Origin: Vibrio litoralis DSM 17657
Lineage (GTDB): Bacteria > Pseudomonadota > Gammaproteobacteria > Enterobacterales > Vibrionaceae
Length of the DNA stretch: 64,000 bases
NCBI RefSeq assembly: GCF_000426765.1
Contig: NZ_AUFZ01000016.1
Span: forward strand, 310,001 to 374,000
Direction of reading: 5' to 3'
Shown in pieces: positions 17,306 through 27,598 of the stretch. The translations under genes were made by a program, and so were the position numbers. The notes below the pieces were generated by a model that saw only the letters and a program-made list of their open reading frames with translations, was not told the origin of the DNA and did not search any database. How positions within the stretch are numbered: position 1 is the first letter of the stretch; the number at the start of each line of letters is the position of its first letter.

Positions 17306-18205
17306 ATGACGGATTCAAGACCCATTCCACAAGAAGCATTTGATTGGTATGACGAATATGCCCACGGGCTAATTGACCGACGTGAGTTCTTTTCTCGTTT
17401 AGGTGGCCTAGTCGCACTTGGTTTTACTATGACAACGCTCACTTCTGCATTGCTCCCCAACTACGCTTTAGCTGAACAGGTTTCGTTTAACGATCCTGAT
17501 ATTGTGGGCAGTTATCGTACCTTTCCATCTCCTAAAGGTTATGGGGAAGGGCGAGGCTATTATGTTGAACCCAAAAATAAAGAAGGGAAACTTCCGGTTG
17601 TTTTGGTGATTCATGAGAACCGTGGCTTGAATCCTTATATAGAAGATGTGGCACGTCGTTTAGCCAAAGCTGGATTTATCGCATTTGCCCCAGACGCGCT
17701 TTACAGTTTAGGTGGCTACCCGGGCAATGACGATGAAGGTCGCTCAATGCAAAGCTCTTTAGACAAAGCCAAAATCGAAGAAGATTTTATTGCTGCCGCT
17801 CAGTTTTTAAGATCGAGTGAGCGAAGCAATGGCAAATTAGGTGCAGTGGGTTTCTGCTTTGGTGGCTATATCGTCAATATGCTTGCCGCGACCCTAGGTG
17901 ATGATCTGGGGGCGGGGGTTCCGTTTTATGGCACGCCAGCGGAAAAATCAATTCGTCCGAATATTACCGCGCCCCTCGTTATTCAATTTGCCAGTGAAGA
18001 TAAGCGCGTAAATGCCACCTGGCCGGAATATGAGGAAGACTTAAAAGCCGCAAAAGTGGATTACAAAGCTTACATTTATCCGAATACTCAGCACGGTTTC
18101 CATAATGACTCGACAGGACGCTATTCTGAAAAAGAAGCAGAATTGGCTTGGGATAGAACTTTAGAGTTATTTAATAAAACCTTAGTATATCCCCTTCGTA
18201 CTTGA
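17306..18205 (+). CDS. Dienelactone hydrolase family protein, YghX-like, with twin-arginine-type leader
   Basis: A 299-residue alpha/beta hydrolase. The N-terminus (DRREFFSRLGGLVALGFTM, then SALLPNYALA) looks like a Tat signal, so export is likely. The catalytic set of dienelactone hydrolases is visible: nucleophile Cys in VGFCFGGY (about residue 190), Asp in ASEDKRV and His in NTQHGFHND. The layout DWYDEYAHGLIDRREFF resembles E. coli YghX. Substrate unknown. The ATG at 17306 is preferred over the GTG one codon earlier. It stands alone after the urate operon terminator. Confidence 0.8.
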   Translation: MTDSRPIPQEAFDWYDEYAHGLIDRREFFSRLGGLVALGFTMTTLTSALLPNYALAEQVSFNDPDIVGSYRTFPSPKGYGEGRGYYVEPKNKEGKLPVVLVIHENRGLNPYIEDVARRLAKAGFIAFAPDALYSLGGYPGNDDEGRSMQSSLDKAKIEEDFIAAAQFLRSSERSNGKLGAVGFCFGGYIVNMLAATLGDDLGAGVPFYGTPAEKSIRPNITAPLVIQFASEDKRVNATWPEYEEDLKAAKVDYKAYIYPNTQHGFHNDSTGRYSEKEAELAWDRTLELFNKTLVYPLRT

Positions 18206-18429
18206 AGCAGCAGCTTTGTTGAAGGCGTTCATTCACCCTAATCGAATAGGCGATCTATGCACATGGGGCCTCATTCACCTGTCGCCTCACTGTCACTCCA
18301 ATTAGTTTGAGTATAAATGCATGACTCCTTTTAAAAATTAAAATAATCCCATGAAATCCAGCGAGTTTTCATAAAGTTGACTAGGCTAAAATAGGAAGAT
18401 TAAAAACGATCATTTTAAAGGAGAATTTG

Positions 18430-18669
18430 ATGTCGATAATTACATTTTTGATTATTGGTGCGATAGCAGGTTGGCTTGCCGGTCAGATCATGAAAGGCTC
18501 AGGGTTTGGTGCGGTAGGTAATATTGTTATTGGTATCGTAGGTTCTTTCGTGGGTGGTTTTACGTTTAGTCTACTGGGGTTATCGTCTGGGGGCTTCATT
18601 GGTTCAATTGTGACGGCGACGGTAGGAGCGGTATTATTGCTTTATATTTCTCGACTTATTAAATCATAG
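18430..18669 (+). CDS. GlsB/YeaQ/YmgE family small membrane protein
   Basis: A 79-residue, very hydrophobic, glycine-rich protein with three predicted membrane spans. Family features are GAIAGWLAGQIMKGSGFG and NIVIGIVGSFVGGF. Members are induced by stress and stationary phase; the molecular function is unknown. The ATG at 18430 is preferred to the upstream TTG because AAAGGAG sits 6 bases before it. Confidence 0.85.
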   Translation: MSIITFLIIGAIAGWLAGQIMKGSGFGAVGNIVIGIVGSFVGGFTFSLLGLSSGGFIGSIVTATVGAVLLLYISRLIKS

Positions 18670-18881
18670 TTTGTTCAGTCACCTCTATTTGTCATCAAGA
18701 TAGTCGTGAGAAACCTAATCTAAATAATCAAAAGCGCTGTCATTCATTATTTAATACTTATCTAGTTTTTAGTAAGCATATTTAAAGAATGGTAGCGCAT
18801 TTTGTTTCTCTTTTTTCAAGCCCGTGACCTATCTAAAGTTCAGCATATTGGTGGTCGATATAACTTAGTTTACCACTTTAC

Positions 18882-19064
18882 TTACCTTTGAATGATGATC
18901 TCTCCATTTTCATTTTTATGCAGACTCGCCTTATGCGTCTTAATAAGAGTCGCCGCTAAAGCAGGTTCTACCGCTTGCAGTTGCCCTTTAGTTCTAATCG
19001 ATGGCGTTGCCCAAGAGTTATCTCTATATAGGCCCGTCTCGTTATATTCAATAAGAACTTTCAT
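18882..19064 (-). CDS. Small conserved-looking protein, unknown function
   Basis: A 60-residue protein that I do not recognise, beginning MKVLIEYNETGLYRDNSWA. It is supported by a near-perfect ribosome-binding site (GGAGG, 5 bases before the ATG at 19064) and balanced, soluble composition. The region KGQLQAVEPALAATLIKTHKASL suggests a short helix-rich segment. An open frame on the opposite strand over the same bases has no such site and is rejected. Neighbours give no clue. Confidence 0.65.
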   Translation of the reverse strand: MKVLIEYNETGLYRDNSWATPSIRTKGQLQAVEPALAATLIKTHKASLHKNENGEIIIQR

Positions 19065-19228
19065 ATTTACCTCCAATGTGTAACAAAATGTAATCTCGCA
19101 TTAACAATACTGTTAACATTTAGTTTGCGCACCGTCTAAAAATGCAAATTAAGTTTGAGTTTTACAGGGTTACGCGAGGTGGGTTTATCTGCTTAAGGCG
19201 ATCAAAACGAGAATGAATATTAGATGAT

Positions 19229-19261
19229 AAAGAGCTCAATATTCGGAAAGTAGAGCTCTTT
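19229..19261 (-). terminator. Hairpin after the LLM oxidoreductase gene
   Basis: 9-bp stem AAAGAGCTC/GAGCTCTTT with a 15-base loop, 47 bases after the stop codon on the minus strand. Confidence 0.6.
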
Positions 19262-19307
19262 ATTTGTAAAGTTGACGTTTGACGTTATGGGGAATGAATG
19301 AGAAAAG

Positions 19308-20306
19308 TTACGCTTTCTTAATATCCGCTAATATATCTATCGCCTTACAGCGCTTATCATGATCATACAAATCATTAGTGAAGATAAACTCATCAATTCC
19401 TAATTGCTTCACCATCATTTCTAAACGGTGCTTGACGGTTGCTGGGCCTCCGGTAATCGATAAGGCTAAGAAGTTATCGACATAAGCTTCTTCTTGCTCA
19501 TTCCATAAGCCATCCATGCTTTCTACTGGTGGCTGCAACCATAATTCTTTACCACGAATAAGCGCTAACGCTCGTTGTTTGGTGGTGGTAGAAAGGTACT
19601 GTGCTTCGTCATCTGTTTCGGCGGCGACCAGCGGTAAACCGAGCATCACGTAAGGTTTATCGAGAACGTCTGATGGTTGAAATTCTTCTCGATATAGCTC
19701 TATTGCATCATGCATAAAGCGTGGCGCAAAGTGACCAGCAAAGGCATAAGGTAGTCCTTTTTCTGCGGCTAAACGTGCGCTGAACAAGCTTGATCCAAGC
19801 AGCCAAATTGGCACGTTGGTATTTTCACCGGGCATAGCGCGAACTTGGCTAAAGCCGTTGTAAGGGCCAAGTAAGGTTTGCAGTTCTTCGACTTCGATAG
19901 GGAACTCATCGGCACGCTTTTCATCGCGATTCAGTGCACGGCTGGTGATTTGGTCACTACCGGGTGCTCGCCCTAAACCAAGATCAATTCGGCCGGGGTA
20001 TAAACTTTCCAATGTGCCAAATTGCTCGGCAACGACCAGTGGTGGGTGGTTAGGTAGCATAATGCCGCCAGAGCCCACTCGGATGTTTTTGGTGCCACCG
20101 GCAATGTAACCAATTAGAACAGAAGTTGCTGCGCAAACAATGCCTGCCATGTTGTGGTGTTCGGCAAGCCAAAAGCGGTTATAGCCTAGCTCATCGGCCA
20201 GTTGTGCGTATTTAAGGCTTTTTTGCAGCGTTTCCCCAACCGTTGAGTCTTGGCGCATAGGTGCTAATTCTAAGAGTGAAAATGGCACATCGGCGAGAAT
20301 AGACAT
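19308..20306 (-). CDS. LLM class flavin-dependent oxidoreductase (YhbW-like)
   Basis: A 332-residue protein of the bacterial luciferase-like monooxygenase group. Typical segments are LGYNRFWLAEHHNM near residue 40, RVGSGGIMLPNHPPLVVAEQFGTLE near 75-100 and IDLGLGRAPGSDQ. It should use reduced FMN, in the cytoplasm. E. coli YhbW is the nearest match that I recall, with no known substrate. A good site (AAGGAATCACT) precedes the ATG. No partner flavin reductase is adjacent. Confidence 0.85.
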   Translation of the reverse strand: MSILADVPFSLLELAPMRQDSTVGETLQKSLKYAQLADELGYNRFWLAEHHNMAGIVCAATSVLIGYIAGGTKNIRVGSGGIMLPNHPPLVVAEQFGTLESLYPGRIDLGLGRAPGSDQITSRALNRDEKRADEFPIEVEELQTLLGPYNGFSQVRAMPGENTNVPIWLLGSSLFSARLAAEKGLPYAFAGHFAPRFMHDAIELYREEFQPSDVLDKPYVMLGLPLVAAETDDEAQYLSTTTKQRALALIRGKELWLQPPVESMDGLWNEQEEAYVDNFLALSITGGPATVKHRLEMMVKQLGIDEFIFTNDLYDHDKRCKAIDILADIKKA

Positions 20307-20379
20307 AGTGATTCCTTACAAGTTTGGTTGGATGAATAAAATCCATCGAATTATCGTGAGTTGGTTAGCGACCTTACCG

Positions 20380-21300
20380 TTAAGCATTTTGTGTCGGTAA
20401 AGGTTTTGCACACTTTTCTCGAGTAATGAAAAAGCACATTAGCGAAGCAAAAGTAACTAATGCAACACCTTGCCAAAAGGAGTGGCTGAGGCTGACTTCT
20501 AAGTACACGGCAGAAAATAGCGTCGCGAAGATAGGAATAAAATAAGACAGCGTTCCTAGCAAAATGATGTTGCCACCGACAATGGCGTGATTCCATAGAG
20601 CATAACCTGAACCTATGGTGATCCCAGCAATTAACACCGTAATACTGCTACCCCAAGTAAAGGATAAACTAGGCTCTGCGCTGATGGTGTATTTTATCCA
20701 TAAGGAGATAGCGGTTGCCATAAAGAATAGTGGGATAGGGTTTTGACCATTACTCATTTTTTTGGTGATCGTGCAATAGATCGCCCAAATAAACGCGCCA
20801 GAAAAAGCGAGCAGGTATGGGATAGGATTACCTGCAACATTCTGGCTGATTAGTTTAATGGATAATGTTTGATCGCCCGATATACACCACGCCACTCCAA
20901 TAAATGCCAGCGCAATGCTTGGGTAGATCAAAAGGTTCACCTTCTTATTACTGACAATCACGCTAAGTAGAATGGTCAATGCGGGCCATAGGTAATTGAT
21001 GATCGCCATTTCCATTGATTGGCGACGACTATTGGCTAAACCGAGTGATAGGGCTAAGCAAATTTCATAAGTGACAAACAAAATCCCGCCTACAATTAAG
21101 TACTGCTTAGGAAATTGTTTAAGACGAGGCACACCCATTACCACAAACAGAAATACAGTACTCACGGAATAAATCATCGCCGCGCCCGCGGTTGGACTAA
21201 ATAACTCGGAGATATCACGAATTAATGCGGTGAGAGAGCTCCACAGTAGGATAGCGAGTACGCCGCACAGCGTGTATTTATGTTTGGTTAGAAAAGGCAT
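20380..21300 (-). CDS. yddG: Aromatic amino acid exporter YddG (DMT family)
   Basis: A 306-residue drug/metabolite transporter with ten predicted membrane helices. Features shared with E. coli YddG are AILLWSSLTALIRDISELFSPTAGAAMIYSVS at the N-terminus, the LGLANSRRQSMEMAIINYLWPALTILLSV region (about 90-115) and GSGYALWNHAIVGGNI near 235. It would export aromatic amino acids at the inner membrane. It is the only gene in its transcript and is divergent from torY across 369 bases. Confidence 0.87.
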   Translation of the reverse strand: MPFLTKHKYTLCGVLAILLWSSLTALIRDISELFSPTAGAAMIYSVSTVFLFVVMGVPRLKQFPKQYLIVGGILFVTYEICLALSLGLANSRRQSMEMAIINYLWPALTILLSVIVSNKKVNLLIYPSIALAFIGVAWCISGDQTLSIKLISQNVAGNPIPYLLAFSGAFIWAIYCTITKKMSNGQNPIPLFFMATAISLWIKYTISAEPSLSFTWGSSITVLIAGITIGSGYALWNHAIVGGNIILLGTLSYFIPIFATLFSAVYLEVSLSHSFWQGVALVTFASLMCFFITREKCAKPLPTQNA

Positions 21301-21669
21301 GGTAATACTTCGTTAGCGATTATGTGTGAGGGCTGAAAGTATCAATAATGAGACTAAGAGGCAATGTACAACTTACTTGAAATTACCTGAGTAAAAACTG
21401 CCCAGCTATTGATGTTAAAAGTTATCGTTAGATGTTTTTTTGAATGTTTATTTTTGAGAGGAAAAAGTGAAGGTTTACGGTTTGATTTTTAAATACTTAA
21501 CCATTTCATGGGTATTGAACTAATCTTCATAATAACCAGTTGCTTAACAGGAAGTGTTATCAAAAAAATTTAATATTCAATTTGTTACATTTTACTTTCG
21601 TAACCTATCCTTTAGTGGTAGATTCGCACCGCTGCGAAACCAACTTGTGGGCAAATAAGGAAAATAATT
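21301..21669. other. Divergent intergenic region between yddG and torY
   Basis: 369 AT-rich bases without a gene. One weak inverted repeat, GTTAC-N11-GTAAC (21584-21604), lies close to torY. No FNR box or TorR-type decamer was recognised. Confidence 0.5.
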
Positions 21670-22767
21670 ATGAAAAAAACATCTATTGCCATCATCGTGA
21701 TCATCGGTGTGGTAATTGGCTGGATCACTTTTGGAGGAACCCAAGCTGTGCTCCATGCCACCTCAACCACTGAATTTTGTGTCTCATGCCACACTATGGA
21801 AAAACCTCTTCATGAGTACCAAGGCTCGGTGCATTTCAGTAATAGTAAAGGTGTGAGAGCTGAATGTGCCGATTGTCATATTCCTACCCACAATACTGTT
21901 GATTACCTTTGGACGAAAATTCGTGCATCTAAAGATATCTATCACGAGTTTGTCACTGGCAAAATTGATACCGACGAAAAATACGAAGAACACCGCTTAG
22001 AAATGGCGCAAACGGTCTGGGATCAGTTAAAAGCGAATGACTCTGCGACTTGTCGTAGTTGCCATAGTTTCAATGCAATGGAACTTTACGACCAGCCTAA
22101 AGGTGCACGCGAAATGCACATTGCCGCTCAGAAAGATGGTCAAACTTGTATTGATTGTCACAAAGGTGTGGCTCACATGGCCCCACAAGCTAAGTTAGAT
22201 ACTTCAGCATTTGATCACTTATACGATCTTGCGAAATCTACGCCAAATGATGCTCAAACAGTTTACCCTCTTGATTTCATTAAAATGGGTGAGCTTGCAA
22301 CCATCAATCCAACTGTTGAGCTAAAAGTAGCGAAAACAGATGGAGATAAGCGCACTGTAACGGTTTCTGGTTACCAAATGAAAGGTGCAGAGTCGGTAAT
22401 TTACCTAGGCAATGGTAAGCGTTCAATTCTTGCTTCGCTAACAGAAGAAGGTCAAAAAGCGTTAGAGCTTGGTGAGCCTTCTACTGATGAATATGGAAAT
22501 GAATGGCGTACTGCTAGCTTAACGGGTGAAATTAGTGCTCCTGTTATTGATTCAAATAAAGCTTTATGGGAATACGGCGAAAAACTAGATAGTACATATT
22601 GCTCTACTTGTCATGCGAAGATCCCACCAAATCACTTTACGGTGAATGCATGGGGCCCGGTTGCGAAAAGCATGGGAAGTCGTACGGATATCTCGGATCT
22701 TAACCTAGAAATCCTAACTAAGTTTTTACAAAACAACGCGAAAGACGTTGTTAAAGAACAACACTAA
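21670..22767 (+). CDS. torY: Pentahaem c-type cytochrome TorY (NapC/NirT family)
   Basis: A 365-residue membrane-anchored periplasmic cytochrome. An N-terminal anchor helix is followed by four haem motifs in the NapC-type domain (CVSCH, CADCH, CRSCH, CIDCH) and a fifth, CSTCH, in the C-terminal domain. It takes electrons from menaquinol and hands them to the terminal reductase encoded directly downstream. Length and C-terminal sequence (ALWEYGEKLDSTYCSTCHAKIPPNHFTVNAWGPVAKSMG region) suit TorY better than TorC. A strong AAGGAAAA site precedes the ATG. Confidence 0.88.
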   Translation: MKKTSIAIIVIIGVVIGWITFGGTQAVLHATSTTEFCVSCHTMEKPLHEYQGSVHFSNSKGVRAECADCHIPTHNTVDYLWTKIRASKDIYHEFVTGKIDTDEKYEEHRLEMAQTVWDQLKANDSATCRSCHSFNAMELYDQPKGAREMHIAAQKDGQTCIDCHKGVAHMAPQAKLDTSAFDHLYDLAKSTPNDAQTVYPLDFIKMGELATINPTVELKVAKTDGDKRTVTVSGYQMKGAESVIYLGNGKRSILASLTEEGQKALELGEPSTDEYGNEWRTASLTGEISAPVIDSNKALWEYGEKLDSTYCSTCHAKIPPNHFTVNAWGPVAKSMGSRTDISDLNLEILTKFLQNNAKDVVKEQH

Positions 22768-22776
22768 GGAGCTGTC

Positions 22777-25257
22777 ATGTCTGGAATTTCACGTCGTAGA
22801 TTTTTAAAAGGCTCTGGTGCTACAGCGGGTGCATTGGCGATCGCATCAATTCAACCAATGCCAGCTTTTGCTGCTGAACCGAAAATTGGCCGTACTGATG
22901 GCAAAGTCCTAACAGCAGGGCGTATGGGTATTTTGCTAGCTGAAGTACAAGATGGAAAATTAGTGAAAACCACTAATGCACTGCCTCAAACCGTGGTTAA
23001 CCATCTTCAACAAACCGGCCCATCTCAAGTTCATACTAAGGCTCGTGTTAAGTACCCGATGGTGCGTAAGGGCTATTTAGTAAACCCAGAAAACCCCGAA
23101 GGTGTTCGTGGACAAGACGAATATGTCCGAGTGTCTTGGGAAGAAGCATACAAGCTAATCAATGAACAACATGGCCGGATTCGTAAGACTTACGGTGCAG
23201 AAGGTATTTTTGCAGGTTCTTACGGTTGGCACTCTAGTGGTGCATTGCATGATGCGCGAACCTTGTTGCAACGTTACATGGGATTAGCGGGTGGTTATGT
23301 AGGCTCATTAGGTGATTACTCAACCGGTGCTGCTCAGGTGATCATGCCTTACGTAGTAGGTTCTATTGAAGTATACGAGCAACAAACTACTTATCCTGTC
23401 GTATTAGAACATTCTGATGTGGTTGTGCTTTGGGGGATGAACCCAATTAACACACTTGAGATTGCTTGGACGGCAGCAGATGGCCAAGGTTTAGAGTTTT
23501 TCCATCAATTGAAAAAATCTGGTAAGACGGTCATTGCAATTGATCCTATTCGTTCGGAAACGATTGAGTTCTTTGGTGATAATGCGCAGTGGATTGCTCC
23601 GCATCCAATGACCGATGTGGCATTAGCGATGGGTATTGCACATACCTTAGTGAAAAACGGTAAGCATGATGTTGAGTTTATCGAAAAATATACTCACGGC
23701 TTTGATAAGTTTAATGATTACTTGTTGGGTAAAACAGATGGCGTAGTAAAAGATTCTGCATGGGCAGAAAAAATTACGGGTGTACCGACGAAACAAATCG
23801 AACTGTTAGCGGATATTTTCTCTAAAAATCGCACCATGTTAATGGCCGGTTGGGGTATGCAGCGTCAACAATTTGGTGAGCAACGTCACTGGATGATCGT
23901 GACCCTTGCAGCAATGCTTGGTCAAATTGGTCTACCCGGTGGTGGTTTTGGTTTCTCTTACCATTATTCAAATGGTGGTAACCCAGCGCGTGATGCGGGT
24001 ATTCTACCTTCTATCTCATCTAGTATTAATGCGGGTGCTAATGCTGGTGGTGATACAAGTTCTTGGTTGAATACTGGTGAGGGCGTTGTTAACGCTTTAC
24101 CTGTTGCTCGTATTACTGAGGCTTTAGAAAATCCAGGAATGCAGTACCAACATAATGGTCACACACTCACTTACCCTGATATCAAGATGATTTGGTGGTG
24201 TGGCGGTGGTAACTTTACTCATCATCAAGATACTAACCGTCTTGCAAAAGCATGGCAGAAGTTAGAATTAACCGTTATCTCTGAAATCTACTGGACTGCT
24301 GCTGCTAAGCACGCCGATATTGTTCTTCCTATCAATACGAGCTTTGAGCGTAATGATGTGGTTATGGTTGGTGATTACAGTAGCCAATTCTTATCACCGA
24401 TGAAAAAAGCAGTAGAGTCTCAATACGAATCTAAGAGTGACTTTGAAGTGTTTGGTGATCTATCTGAGCATCTATTCAAAGGTGGACGTGATGTTTACAC
24501 CGAAGGTCGTGATGAAATGGAATGGTTAAACCATTTCTACAAGATTGCGCAAAAAGGTGGTCGTAACTCTCGTGTTCCTATGCCTAACTTCACGCATTTC
24601 TGGAAAGAAAACCAGTACATTGAAATGAAGTGGAACGAGAAAAATGCTAAGTTTATTCGTTACGCAGAGTTTAGAGAAGATCCAACTATGAATCCTCTTG
24701 GCACGCCAAGTGGTAAGATTGAAATCTATTCGAAGACCCTTGCGAGCTATAACTTGCCAGATTGCCCAGCACACCCAACATGGTTAGAGCCTACTGAATA
24801 CACCGGTTCTGCTAAAGAAGGAGAGCTGCAGTTAATGACCGCGCACTCAGCGTATCGTTTACACAGTCAGTTCAACTATGCTGATATCCGCAAAGAGTAT
24901 GCGATTGCAGGCAAAGAGCCTATCTTGATCAACAAAGATGATGCGGCAAAACGTGGTATTAAAACAGGCGACATCGTTCGTGTGTTTAACCAACGTGGTC
25001 AAGTTCTAGCGGGTGCTGATGTGACTGATGGCATTAAGCAAGGTTCGGTATGTATCCACGAAGGTGCATGGCCAGACTTTGATCCTAAATTAGGTATTTG
25101 TCGTAACGGTGGTCCAAACGTATTGACGTTGGATATTCCAACTTCTCGTCTTGCTAATGGCTGTGCAGCAAACTCAGCGCTAGTAAAAATTGAGAAGTGG
25201 GTAGGCGATGCGCTTGAAACACAAGCCTTCTTACCGCCAAAAGGTGCAGATGCTTAA
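22777..25257 (+). CDS. torZ: Molybdopterin TMAO/biotin-sulfoxide reductase TorZ
   Basis: An 826-residue DMSO-reductase-family enzyme with a Tat signal ([20 protein letters not shown]), so it is folded in the cytoplasm and exported. The molybdenum-ligating serine is expected in GDYSTGAAQ (about residue 190). Other features are [39 protein letters not shown] and the C-terminal MGD-binding domain with [11 protein letters not shown]. The sequence follows E. coli TorZ closely. It starts 9 bases after torY with AAGGAG. No torD, torT or torSR is nearby, as is usual for torYZ. Confidence 0.9.
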   Translation: MSGISRRRFLKGSGATAGALAIASIQPMPAFAAEPKIGRTDGKVLTAGRMGILLAEVQDGKLVKTTNALPQTVVNHLQQTGPSQVHTKARVKYPMVRKGYLVNPENPEGVRGQDEYVRVSWEEAYKLINEQHGRIRKTYGAEGIFAGSYGWHSSGALHDARTLLQRYMGLAGGYVGSLGDYSTGAAQVIMPYVVGSIEVYEQQTTYPVVLEHSDVVVLWGMNPINTLEIAWTAADGQGLEFFHQLKKSGKTVIAIDPIRSETIEFFGDNAQWIAPHPMTDVALAMGIAHTLVKNGKHDVEFIEKYTHGFDKFNDYLLGKTDGVVKDSAWAEKITGVPTKQIELLADIFSKNRTMLMAGWGMQRQQFGEQRHWMIVTLAAMLGQIGLPGGGFGFSYHYSNGGNPARDAGILPSISSSINAGANAGGDTSSWLNTGEGVVNALPVARITEALENPGMQYQHNGHTLTYPDIKMIWWCGGGNFTHHQDTNRLAKAWQKLELTVISEIYWTAAAKHADIVLPINTSFERNDVVMVGDYSSQFLSPMKKAVESQYESKSDFEVFGDLSEHLFKGGRDVYTEGRDEMEWLNHFYKIAQKGGRNSRVPMPNFTHFWKENQYIEMKWNEKNAKFIRYAEFREDPTMNPLGTPSGKIEIYSKTLASYNLPDCPAHPTWLEPTEYTGSAKEGELQLMTAHSAYRLHSQFNYADIRKEYAIAGKEPILINKDDAAKRGIKTGDIVRVFNQRGQVLAGADVTDGIKQGSVCIHEGAWPDFDPKLGICRNGGPNVLTLDIPTSRLANGCAANSALVKIEKWVGDALETQAFLPPKGADA

Positions 25258-25299
25258 TTGCTAAGTTTAGAATTTAATAAGACTAAGTTCTGAATAATA

Positions 25300-25327
25300 A
25301 AAATCCGAGTCAAATGGCTCGGATTTT
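25300..25327. terminator. Bidirectional terminator between torZ and the HAD gene
   Basis: 10-bp stem AAAATCCGAG/CTCGGATTTT with an 8-base loop and T run on both strands. Confidence 0.9.
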
Positions 25328-25334
25328 TTATGTA

Positions 25335-25952
25335 CTAAAACTGAACCCCAAGCTCTTTTAAGTCTTTTTCGCACTGTTCTGCAGTTAGAAATTGAATCGC
25401 ATACATACCAACACTTTCTGCTCCCTTCACATTGTTTGGCATATCATCAAGAAATACCGTTTCTTTTGCTTGTAAAGAATATTGATTTAATAGGGCATGG
25501 TAGATTTCAGCTTGTGGTTTTAATACACCGAGATCGGCTGAGACTATGGTGCCATCAAATTCAGACCAGAAAGAGTAGGTAGATTTTAAGTGTTCGACAA
25601 TGTCGATTACGTTATCCGTCAGTGCGTAAACGTTATAACCGGCAGCTTTAACTCGCTTGAGTAAATCTATTGAGCCATACAATAAGATTTGAGTTTGTTT
25701 TACGTAATAGAAGAGTCGCTCACACTCTAACTCGGAAAGCGCAATAGACTGTTGGTAGAGTGATTTAGCCTCTTGCTCCGTTATTTTGCCTTTATTTAAA
25801 TCTAGCCAAATTTCACTTTGAAAAATTGAATTGCAGCGTGGTTGAAGATCATTAACCTCGCCAAAAGTAAGGCGAGCAATTTCTAATGGCGACCAGCGAA
25901 CGATGACATTACCGATATCAAATACGACATTTTTGATGTTTTTGGATTGCAT
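25335..25952 (-). CDS. HAD-IA family phosphatase (YihX-like)
   Basis: A 205-residue haloacid-dehalogenase hydrolase. Motif I is VFDIGNVIVRW (nucleophile Asp, then the Asn/Val variant typical of YihX-like members), motif II lies in YALTDNV, motif III in GVLKPQAEIY and motif IV in ETVFLDDMPNNVKGAE. Cytoplasmic sugar-phosphate phosphatase is the likely role; the substrate cannot be read. The ATG at 25952 is chosen for its GAGG site, not the upstream one at 25985. Confidence 0.83.
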   Translation of the reverse strand: MQSKNIKNVVFDIGNVIVRWSPLEIARLTFGEVNDLQPRCNSIFQSEIWLDLNKGKITEQEAKSLYQQSIALSELECERLFYYVKQTQILLYGSIDLLKRVKAAGYNVYALTDNVIDIVEHLKSTYSFWSEFDGTIVSADLGVLKPQAEIYHALLNQYSLQAKETVFLDDMPNNVKGAESVGMYAIQFLTAEQCEKDLKELGVQF

Positions 25953-26152
25953 TGACTTTCCTCTTTCACGATGACCAGTTGGCATCTAGTTTAGCCAAAG
26001 GGCAGCAAAGTATTGTCAATAAAATCTAACTGTTTCGATGACACTCCCTAAGGGCAAGTTAAAAAACTTTATGTCGCGTGAAATTGAACAGAGATAGGAT
26101 GACTATAATCCTATTCAATTTTCCTTGCCTAAAGCTTGTATTATTCTTGCTG

Positions 26153-26184
26153 AAACCCACATCTTGAAGTTACTTAGGTATATT
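26153..26184. repeat. Short dispersed motif, copy 2 (longer form)
   Basis: AAACCCACATCTTGAAG followed by GTTACTTAGGTATA; the second half recurs at 594-607 with one mismatch. Confidence 0.4.
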
Positions 26185-26368
26185 ACTCCGTTAGGCTGAG
26201 AAGCCCAAATTCCAAAAACATCTTAAAATAGTCATCATTATGACCAAATGAGGTTGAGTGGAAATAAAGCTGATTTTTTGTAAAAAACAGGCCCCAATAT
26301 ATAGTGCAAATAAATGGCAAAATATTTTTCATACCCTCAAGCTATTTAAAAAATACAGTGTTAAAATG

Positions 26369-26384
26369 TGTGACTTGAATCACG
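26369..26384. promoter_or_regulatory. CRP-type site upstream of sotB
   Basis: TGTGACTTGAATCACG: TGTGA-N6-TCAC, one mismatch from the consensus halves. Confidence 0.7.
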
Positions 26385-26412
26385 TTACCCCTTTATCTTC
26401 AGGATCCTAAAC

Positions 26413-27585
26413 ATGACCGAAAGAGTGCCTCGCCATCAACAATATTTACGAGTATTGGCGATGGGTTTTAGTGCTTTTATCTTTAATACCACTGAGTTTG
26501 TACCTGTGGGTATTTTAACCGATATCGCTCAAAGCTTTGATGTCACTACGGCGAAAGTCGGTTGGATGCTGACCATTTATGCTTGGGTTGTGGCGCTGTT
26601 TTCACTGCCTTTAATGCTGCTTACTCGCAAGGTTGAGCGCAAGACATTACTACTGTGCTTATTTGGGGTGTTTTCGGTTAGCCATATTTTATCCGTATTT
26701 GCATGGAGTTTTCCGGTCTTGGTGATTAGCCGGATTGGCATCGCATTCTCTCATGCGATTTTCTGGTCGATTGCTGCCGCGATTGCGATTCGAGTTGCTC
26801 CTGCAGGTAAAAAGACTTTTGCCTTGAGTGTACTCGCGACCGGTACTTCTTTGGCGATGGTACTGGGTGTGCCGCTTGGACGTTTGATTGGCCAATGGTT
26901 TGGTTGGAGAACCACCTTTGCCGTGATTGGCGTTGTTGCGTTTGTCATGATGCTGCTACTCGCGAAGTTGTTGCCTAAGCTGCCAAGTGTTTCGACGGGT
27001 AACTTAAAAAGTTTAGCCGCGGTATTTAAAAAGCCAGTTCTGATCGGCGCTTACTTATTTACTTTCTTAGTCTTTACCGCTCATTACACGAGTTACAGTT
27101 ATATCGAACCGTTTATGCATCAAGTAGGCCAAGCCAATAGCTACTTTACGACCTTCTTACTGCTATTGTTTGGTGGGGCAGGTATTGTTGGTAGTGTGAT
27201 GTTCGGCATCTGGGGTGAAAAGCACAATACTCCGATGCTGCTTGGAAGCGGTGTTTTACTGGTTATTTGTATGCTTCTACTTAGTCTTGTGGCTCAGTCT
27301 ACGTGGGGCATTAGTGGCTTGATCTTCGTCTGGGGCGTTGTGATGATGCTTGTACCAGTGACCATGCAAGTGAAAGTCTTCAACATTGATAACGATGCTT
27401 TTGAAGTCATCATGTCGATGTATTCAGGCATTATTAACTTGGGCATTGGTGCGGGCGCACTACTAGGCGGTAAGGTCATTCTTAACCTAGGCTTACCTAA
27501 TGTGGGTTATGTCGCCTCTGCTATCGGTCTTGTTTCTATGTTAGTGCTTGTTGGCTTATTACGTAAGTATCCGGTTTTGCGTTAA
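26413..27585 (+). CDS. sotB: Sugar efflux transporter SotB (MFS)
   Basis: A 390-residue major-facilitator protein with twelve predicted membrane helices. SotB-type sequence is seen throughout: FSAFIFNTTEFVPVGILTDIA at the N-terminus, MLTIYAWVVALFSLPLMLLTRKVERK in the first loop and GRLIGQWFGWRTTFAVIG near residue 160. E. coli SotB exports arabinose and related sugars. Here it adjoins carbohydrate genes and a CRP site, so a sugar-overflow role is plausible. A terminator follows. Confidence 0.87.
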   Translation: MTERVPRHQQYLRVLAMGFSAFIFNTTEFVPVGILTDIAQSFDVTTAKVGWMLTIYAWVVALFSLPLMLLTRKVERKTLLLCLFGVFSVSHILSVFAWSFPVLVISRIGIAFSHAIFWSIAAAIAIRVAPAGKKTFALSVLATGTSLAMVLGVPLGRLIGQWFGWRTTFAVIGVVAFVMMLLLAKLLPKLPSVSTGNLKSLAAVFKKPVLIGAYLFTFLVFTAHYTSYSYIEPFMHQVGQANSYFTTFLLLLFGGAGIVGSVMFGIWGEKHNTPMLLGSGVLLVICMLLLSLVAQSTWGISGLIFVWGVVMMLVPVTMQVKVFNIDNDAFEVIMSMYSGIINLGIGAGALLGGKVILNLGLPNVGYVASAIGLVSMLVLVGLLRKYPVLR

Positions 27586-27598
27586 ATCGAGCGATAAA

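Larger units (their letters stand above)
25986..26412. promoter_or_regulatory. Intergenic region upstream of sotB
   Basis: About 430 AT-rich bases without a gene. It contains the second copy of the short dispersed motif (26153-26184) and, 28 bases before sotB, a CRP-type site. Confidence 0.55.

Noticed and set aside
18892..19083. Plus-strand open frame opposite the 60-residue gene
   Set aside because: No ribosome-binding site; the minus-strand frame has an ideal one.
21540..21773. Small frame upstream of torY as a torE-like gene
   Set aside because: It overlaps the start of torY in another frame, has no membrane-protein pattern and no ribosome-binding site.
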